Shown here: in pieces, positions 57,921 through 64,000 of the stretch
How positions within the stretch are numbered: the first letter of the stretch is position 1
How the letters are laid out: every line of letters starts with the position of its first letter
NCBI GenBank assembly: GCA_001986395.2
Contig: MQVO02000002.1
Coordinates: 2,170,001 to 2,234,000 of the forward strand
Source: Irpex lacteus
Lineage: Eukaryota; Basidiomycota; Agaricomycetes; Polyporales; Irpicaceae
Direction: 5' to 3'
Length of the DNA stretch: 64,000 bases
Made by a program: the position numbers and the translations under genes
The notes under the pieces: model-generated
The model's input: the letters and a program-made list of their open reading frames with translations, nothing else
The model's database searches: none
Told to the model about the DNA's origin: nothing

Positions 57921-58641
57921 GTCTTCAAAATAGAACTATACAGATCCAACACTGAAGGAAAGACGAAAATGAACGTTGTCGAGAACCGGTCTACGGCTGA
58001 GCAAACTATAAGAGCAGAGTCTAGCTCTGAGACCGGAACCCTGTCCAGTGAGGTGTAGTAGGGAAGGAAAGAAAACGAGCGGGGACACCGAGAAGGTGGT
58101 GGTCGTGATGAGAGAGGAAAGAGGAGAGGGCAGGGGTGCCTAGGATGCGGTGGCTGTTCGCAGGGAGCGACTCGAGTGTTTCACAACTGTTGCGTTACCA
58201 TAGAAGTACACTCTAATAGGCGCCCAATAACAGTGAGGCGGCCATCCAGCGCTTCGTCCCCACAATCCGGAAATGAGGCCCTTGACGAGAGAAAATAAAT
58301 GTGACAGGCCTTGTAGTCGATTCATAGTCAGAAAAAAGGCTACAAAGGCCACTTGGGCTCTACTTTCATGCGACTGGTCATGGAATTGTCGGGTGGTTTA
58401 TTGGACGCGTGACCTCCGTGATATCTAACCAATGTGATTTCAGATGGAAAAAGTCACTCGACAGATCCCGTTACTCCTCCAGATACGTTGCTGTTGGCAT
58501 GACGCTTCCTCCCATATGTTGCCTGGATTGTTGAATCAACAACATGGCGATCATAGCAGTGTCAACAACCATTGGCTCGTCGCGAATGATGGCACCGAGT
58601 TCTGTATAAAAGCGCATTGACATTCCCATGCACGTCAATTC
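57921..58641. other. gap: upstream of MARVEL-like paralog, 3' flank of GH5 gene
   Basis: About 720 bases between the start of the MARVEL-like gene and the stop of the GH5 gene, both minus strand. G/A-rich on plus around 58060-58140, i.e. a C/T-rich leader on the sense strand. No exon seen. Confidence 0.45.
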
Positions 58642-60687
58642 CTACATAGCGACATCGCTCGAAGCTACCTCAGTGGCCACAGCGGCCTCTCCATCCGCTA
58701 GACCTATGATGAACCCAATCTCATAATCCTGCTCTGTTCCAGGCGTAATCACAGTAGGCCCTAGAGCAGCGGCACTGTCCAGGATGTATTGACCGGCGAA
58801 GCCGAGCTTGGAGAGGCCATAAGCCGCAAAAATCTTGGCCGTCAAGAACCCATCTTGATATCCCTTAACCCACGACTTGTCTGACGGCGAGTCGTCACGC
58901 TGGCCCAACAACATTCGCGTACTGAGCGCCCGACGGAATCCAGCAGGAGTAGAAGTATCCGGGGACGAATACATTGAGCCATAGGAGTCTGCTGTGGAAG
59001 GGGATTCTGGGTCCCCGGACATGGACTGATTGAATCCGTTCATGAAGTCGGACATCGGAGGCAGCTGGGAAGGTTCGGATGGAGGTGGCACCCCATATGA
59101 GAAGAAGCTGGAGGGAAGACTCTTGCCAACGGCGTTTGTGAAGCACCAGCCTGAGTCGGAGTCGCACTCTTCTTTCCTGTATGCTGAGAGGTACACGAGT
59201 AATCAGTACGGTTTGCCTCATCAACTGGCAACGAGAGATGAACTTACACCAGAACGCCCATCCTGCAGTCGCGTTTGCGTAGACCTCCATTTGTCCGGTG
59301 CAGAATTCCCTGCGCGCTTCCTCTGGGTCGTCTTCGTCCTTCAGACTGTCATCCGTGAGTGCACATGAGAACTCGTCGATCACCAGGTTCCGTCGCAGTC
59401 TATCAGAAGCCGCCTGGAGAGAATCCGCGATATTGGTCTCAACATCAGAGGTGTGCTGAGCCGCAGGTTCTGATTCGTCTTGAGGAGTGAACACGAAGTA
59501 CGAATGGTGATCCTGGACTACGAAGTCTGTTCGATTGGCGAGGTAATTACTGAACCTATCGAGTTTGAAGCCGTCGTGTAGGTATAACGGGAAGCTTGTC
59601 GAGTTGGAATAGACCGCGCGCATAGCATCCATAGCTTGGCTATCTGGTGCGAGAATTAGAACGAACTATACTGTGAACGATGGTATTCTTACAGAAATTC
59701 TCCAAAGAGTCACCGTAGTTTGGTTCATTTAACAGTTGAATACCGACGACATTCGTCACGAGAGCCAACTCTTTCATCAGGGCAGTCAGAACGTGGACAG
59801 TCTGGTTAATATTATCGTCACTGCCGAACATGTTGGTCTGTCCATCAGAGACACCAGAGTGCTGTTGACCGTTTTGACTTCCAGGCGCGCCGTGCAAATC
59901 AACAAGCACACCAATCCCATGAGAAGCCGCGTAGTTGATCGTCCGGATAATACGTGGCCAAGAATCGCGATATACTTCAGCGACGTCTTCGAATGGCGTG
60001 TTCTGACAAAACTCAGGGCCCAGGTTCCAGTATCCTATGGGCAAGCGAACAGTGTTGATGCCGATGCTCGAGAGGTAGCTGAAGTCGTCCTCAGTGATGA
60101 AGGTGTCCCAGTGCCGTTCCAGTACAGCGCGAGCTCCCTCGACGGATTGCCAGCCATGAGCGATGTCGACTTCCGAAAGTTGGTTGTCTGAGGCACAGGT
60201 GAAGAGCGAAGGTGTCATCCAAGCCTCGTGGACAAACCTGTGAATACCCGAGACTCAGTATCAGTATGCAACGTGCTGACAGAGCGAAAACGTACCATGA
60301 ACCAAGATTGACGGACTGCTGTTGACGATACCTGTACACATTCGCTTTGTCCTTGTCGAAAGGCAAGAAAGACTGAGGTCCTAGCGGGGGCAAATCGTAC
60401 GGCTCCCAAGCACAAGGATCGCTTGCGCCGTCAATGTCGTCTTCGTCGTTATCTCCCGGGTCTGAATTCGAAGCGATGTGAGGTTTGTCCACAGAATGAG
60501 CCTGAGCACCAGAGCTATCGCCAGTAAACGTCGCCGAAGAAGAGACTAAGCCAGCCAGGGTAGACCCACTGATAGAGTTCTTGCCGTCGATAGAAAGGCC
60601 GCTGAGAAGAGGTGAAGGCTTGAGTAAGCCTTGCGTTAAGCTAAGGGTCTGGAGGAGAGCGGTAAAGTTTCTGCTTGTTAACTGCAT
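58642..60687 (-). CDS. GH5 subfamily 9 exo-beta-1,3-glucanase (glucan 1,3-beta-glucosidase)
   Basis: Cell-wall beta-1,3-glucan hydrolase. Exons 60687-60296, 60237-59693, 59643-59248 and 59183-58642 join to 624 residues. The catalytic domain has VNLGSWFVHEAWMTPSLF, SIGINTVRLPIGYWNLG, GIGVLVDLHGAPGSQNG, the acid/base glutamate in VGIQLLNEPNYG, VVQDHHSYFVF and the nucleophile glutamate in NLVIDEFSCAL, then GWAFWSYRKEECDSDSGW. About 110 residues before and 140 after the core are extra. The C-terminal extension repeats the phrase KSWVKGYQDGFLTAKIFAAY found in related basidiomycete enzymes. No clear signal peptide at the start chosen (MQLTSRNFTALLQTL), so the export route is uncertain. Confidence 0.9.
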
Positions 60688-61307
60688 AATAGTGGTAGCA
60701 GATGCGAAGAAACGAAATGGTGGGGTGCAGAACCTGTCCTAGGCGTAGTAGCGTTTTGGAGAGCACTTCAAGACTTGCATAGTGTCCTGGCGTTGAGGCT
60801 GACCACTGGCTGGTCGTGACTGAGTACTGTGTGGTCAAGATCAAAACTGTACAGCTGTGGTAGTGGGTCAACCGGTCAACGTTCAAACGTTCAACGTTAC
60901 AGCTAAACCAGAACGTTAGCCAGGCCATCAATTACACATAGGCGGACTTGACGGGATGATGGCGGCTTGCAGCCGACGCGTCCCATCGCTCAGCTCACGC
61001 CTGCCCAACGCCGGAGTTTTCGTGGTCCGCTCTATGTGTGTAAGAAAAATGCGCCTAACGTTCTGTTTTAGCTGTACAACCGTCTTCATAGCCAGCGCTT
61101 AGAGTTTGGTCACAATTCAAGTTCGTCAGACAGATAATACCCGAAAGAAGTCATAGTACTTATACACCATAAAACCCTGAGAAATGAAGATAACATCGAC
61201 GTAGGACATGTTCCTTAACAATGAAAAGTTTCGATGGAGAGCAGCTTCCCAATTACCCAGTAACCACTAATCAATCGACCAAGACACACTATCTCCACAA
61301 ACAACGA
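60688..61307. other. gap: GH5 upstream region
   Basis: About 620 bases between the GH5 start and the end of the next minus-strand gene. No TATA box or exon seen. Confidence 0.45.
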
Positions 61308-63658
61308 TCAAACCCTACTCACTCGAGCTCCCCATCCCTCTACCAGAATATCCTTCCCCACCTTCCGCAGATCAGCAATGTCAGCCGACTCGGCCTCCGT
61401 GCGTAGGCGAGAAGCGATGAGGCTGCCGTCACCTCCGTTCCCGCTGTACATGCCGCTGTAGGGCATACCCACTGCTTTCGTCCCGAGAAGCCACGTTAGT
61501 TGGAGCACACCGGAGGTTTTGAGCTTGACGTCGTCTCCATATTGTGGTTGAGCATATCCAGTGAGAATGGTTGCTGTGATTAGGAGGACTACTGACATCG
61601 CTAGGCCAATGATGGGCTAGCAATGCAATTGTGAGTCACCGTGAGTGTGGGTGCCAGTGAGTTGAGTGCAATCGGACGTGAACGGTAGAACTTACCGGCC
61701 ATCGCGTAATCTGAGAAGAAATGAAATTTGGGTCGTCAGCATGAGATGGAAATCACGCTATAAGACATGTACACACCTGAACAGAGTATCTAAAGGGGAC
61801 GCCTAACGACTCTGACGTGGGAGCAGGTCCATTGACTGGGAGTTGCGCTTCGACCGCCATGCGCACAGATGCTTTTAAAGGCCGTTGAGGAAAATTAGTG
61901 ATAGGAGTAAAGAAAACATTGCCTACCACGCCAAAATACCGCGGCTACAGCATTCTGCAGGATTGCCTCCACCGCTCCCAAACTTATGTGGTCGGTGTCT
62001 TCGTGATCGACTCTCAATGCGTCCATGATGTTTCTATGCCAAGGACATGATTATCCACGCTGTGAGGTACGGCGACGAAACAAAGAGTACGCACGACTCA
62101 AGCATTGTGAACGTGTAGTTACCACTGAAGGTTCCATCGGCAGCGTGGTACTTCTGGAAGGTGTTGCTTAACGGGGAAAAGGTACCAAATCGGTTGATCT
62201 AAAAGTATCGTCATAATATCAATGGATATCTTGCTGTTAACACCACTGCAATTACCAGTGATAACGCATTGTCTCTCGGTGCGGCAGGTAGCGTCCAACT
62301 ATTCCATATACTCTTTCTTGGGATACTGGTTGATGGACCAATCAATCCAATTTGAGGCTGGGCCGCCCTTGAATCTTCGTAAAAGTTCACGTCGCATGCC
62401 AGAATCTGGATCGAGGATATTTGTGCTATATGTTGTGTTGCTCAGCCTTTCGCGTTTTAGCCCTTAATTACTATTCGATACTCACTACACTCAGATTGAA
62501 ACATGCACGTATCTGGAATGATTGCAGGGGTGAATGGTACAACCGAATCCCGTCTGAGGTCGATGTCGTCCTGAATGCCCACCGTGGAGGCTACGAACAC
62601 GGTCGAAGGTGGGGTGACCTGTGAAAGAGAGCCGGATATATTCTTTAGGATAAGGGGCAGAACATAAATCCCTCTATTGGCTGTGAGATAAAGATATCAG
62701 AGGTGGATGCTTCGCATTATTGTCACCGAGTACTCACTTGGCGTGATATGTATATCCTCAATTCTGGGATCGACGCCAAAAGCAAACGAGCCGGATAGGT
62801 TATCGAATCTACCGGCTTGTATAACATTCGGTAATGTGCTGCATCGAACATCGACTCGTGTCGCCGTGACTTCGATGGGTCGAAAACCAAAGAAATTCGG
62901 AATGTCATAAATCACATAGTCTTGCCATCCTTGTGTTGCGACATCCCAGTCGGCCAGCGGGAGCAAATTAACAACAGGAAAGGCATTCGTTAACCTAGAG
63001 GAGGATCAGAGTTGTCACGGGATTTTTCGCTATGGATATATGCTCACATTTCAGCGTCGGTACCAACATCGGCAAGATACGTCGTAATGTTGAGGTAGCG
63101 AGCTTCGTCATTGAAAACAATTCCGACGGTGAACAAAATCGGCATCGTGATGCCCAGTACAAAAAGAGCAGCGAGGTAGAGAAAGATGCAAATAACGTAG
63201 AATGGAGACACGCATGTTTTGAACTGGTCCGAGAGTACAGTAATGGCGGATCCGAGACCAAGCCAGGCCGTTGCTTGATCGTGAATGGCTGTAAGCTTCT
63301 GCCTCATATGAAGGTTACGCCGAAGAGCTAGCTTTTGCGTATGGAATAATAGGATGGTGAGGTAGATCTACTCTCACATCAGAATGACAGAGGAAATAAC
63401 AAGTGAAAGGGTAAGACGTACCTTTCCGACTGCGTTGGGCCCGAAGTTGAGGATGTAGAAAAAGCTTTCTGTATACCAGGCATTCTTCACCAGGTGCAGG
63501 GGATGGCCATTGCAACCCACAGCAACCAATATTGCGTGACATGCCAGAAGAGCAGCATGCAGGATTACGCAAAAAGCGAAGCTGAGATAGCCGATAGATG
63601 CAGAGAGTGGTTTCTCGGGTATTGAGACTTTCACTGTGTGACCGCTGTAGGAAGACAT
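61308..63658 (-). CDS. multi-TM membrane protein, unidentified (agaricomycete type)
   Basis: Exon 1 starts MSSYSGHTVKVSIPEKPLSA at 63658, with a membrane segment YLSFAFCVILHAALLACHAI. Exon 2 opens LALRRNLHMRQKLTAIHDQA and holds two more (TAWLGLGSAITVLSD; YVICIFLYLAALFVLGITMP). A long extracellular-looking region follows over several exons (NIPNFFGF-like IPNFFGFRPIEVTATRVDV; SFAFGVDPRIEDIHITP; NGPAPTSESLGVPFRYS). A last membrane segment near 61580 reads GLAMSVVLLITATILTGYA, then a cytosolic tail ending GWGARVSRV, stop at 61308. A GTGAGT at the very end leaves open one more exon. The middle exons were not all placed. No family assigned; the layout (TM bundle, large loop, TM) is common among uncharacterised mushroom proteins. 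Confidence 0.65.
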
Positions 63659-64000
63659 GCCCCTTGGTGCGTTGTGTCGGGTGGAATAAGATCTTGTAAC
63701 AAGACACGAGAGGACTTATGTATCTTCCCAGTCCTAGCGGGTTTGATCGTGACGAATTGCAAGTAACGGAGCTCAAATGTATCACGAGCTCGGGAGGCCT
63801 AAGTGGAACATACAACCTAGACGTCCTGACGCGTATTAGCAAGCTGTCCCTCAACAAGCGAGGCACTCGGCTCTCGCGCACGGTAGATCAGGTACATACA
63901 AGATCCTGCTCGAGGTCGTTATGAGCGTGATGTGAACTGTGAATTGGAGAGCTCACGGACTGATCAAATACAAACTGGTACAATCCCTTCGGAAGAAAAG
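63659..64000. other. right edge of window, upstream of the multi-TM gene
   Basis: About 340 bases; promoter side of the preceding minus-strand gene. No exon supported. Confidence 0.4.

Overview
This is a eukaryotic nuclear window from a filamentous basidiomycete, most likely an Agaricomycete. The evidence is dense protein genes on both strands, many short phase-consistent introns of about 50-70 bases with GT-AG (occasionally GC-AG) borders, short intergenic spaces, and a gene set typical of mushroom-forming fungi. No rRNA, convincing tRNA, transposon or CRISPR array was seen. For most genes I joined exons by hand. For the thirteen genes whose exons I placed base by base, the summed coding length is a multiple of three, which supports those models.

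Layout. 1-16 kb (all minus strand): ERF2-like DHHC palmitoyltransferase (cut by the window edge), a SAC-domain phosphoinositide phosphatase of the Sac2/INPP5F type, N-myristoyltransferase, OGG1, NPR2 (GATOR1/SEACIT subunit) and RCL1 (18S rRNA processing). 16-24.5 kb: UBA3 (NEDD8 E1) head-to-head with RCL1, a LIM-domain protein, and a secreted protein with two Kex2-spaced CBM19-like modules. 25-31 kb: a secreted PNGase A-type amidase and a PMP3-family membrane protein with a long tail. 31-40 kb: a four-finger C2H2 factor, fructose-1,6-bisphosphatase, a Gal80-like oxidoreductase fold protein, and NUR1. 40-48.5 kb: a single-pass membrane protein with a possible intron-retention isoform, a MARVEL-like four-TM protein, a voltage-gated proton channel (Hv1) and another multi-TM protein. 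48.9-64 kb: PhoD-type phosphatase, a CCCH-finger/tryptophan-rich/coiled-coil protein, a second MARVEL-like paralog, a GH5_9 exo-beta-1,3-glucanase and an unidentified membrane protein.

The neighbourhood is not a metabolic cluster. It mixes housekeeping genes (protein lipidation, DNA repair, ribosome biogenesis, neddylation, TORC1 control, gluconeogenesis) with secreted or cell-surface genes (glucanase, PNGase, CBM19-like protein, PhoD).

The most interesting structures are: (1) an inverted duplication of the NPR2/RCL1 convergent junction that flanks NPR2, the signature of a staggered-break inversion; (2) a CCCH protein with a dense GW/WG tract resembling Argonaute-binding platforms; (3) a 28-copy AGGGAGC heptamer array starting 4 bases after the NUR1 stop codon, G-rich in the sense RNA; (4) a compact fungal Hv1 channel; (5) three GC-AG introns; (6) two related small exon remnants on either side of the PNGase gene.
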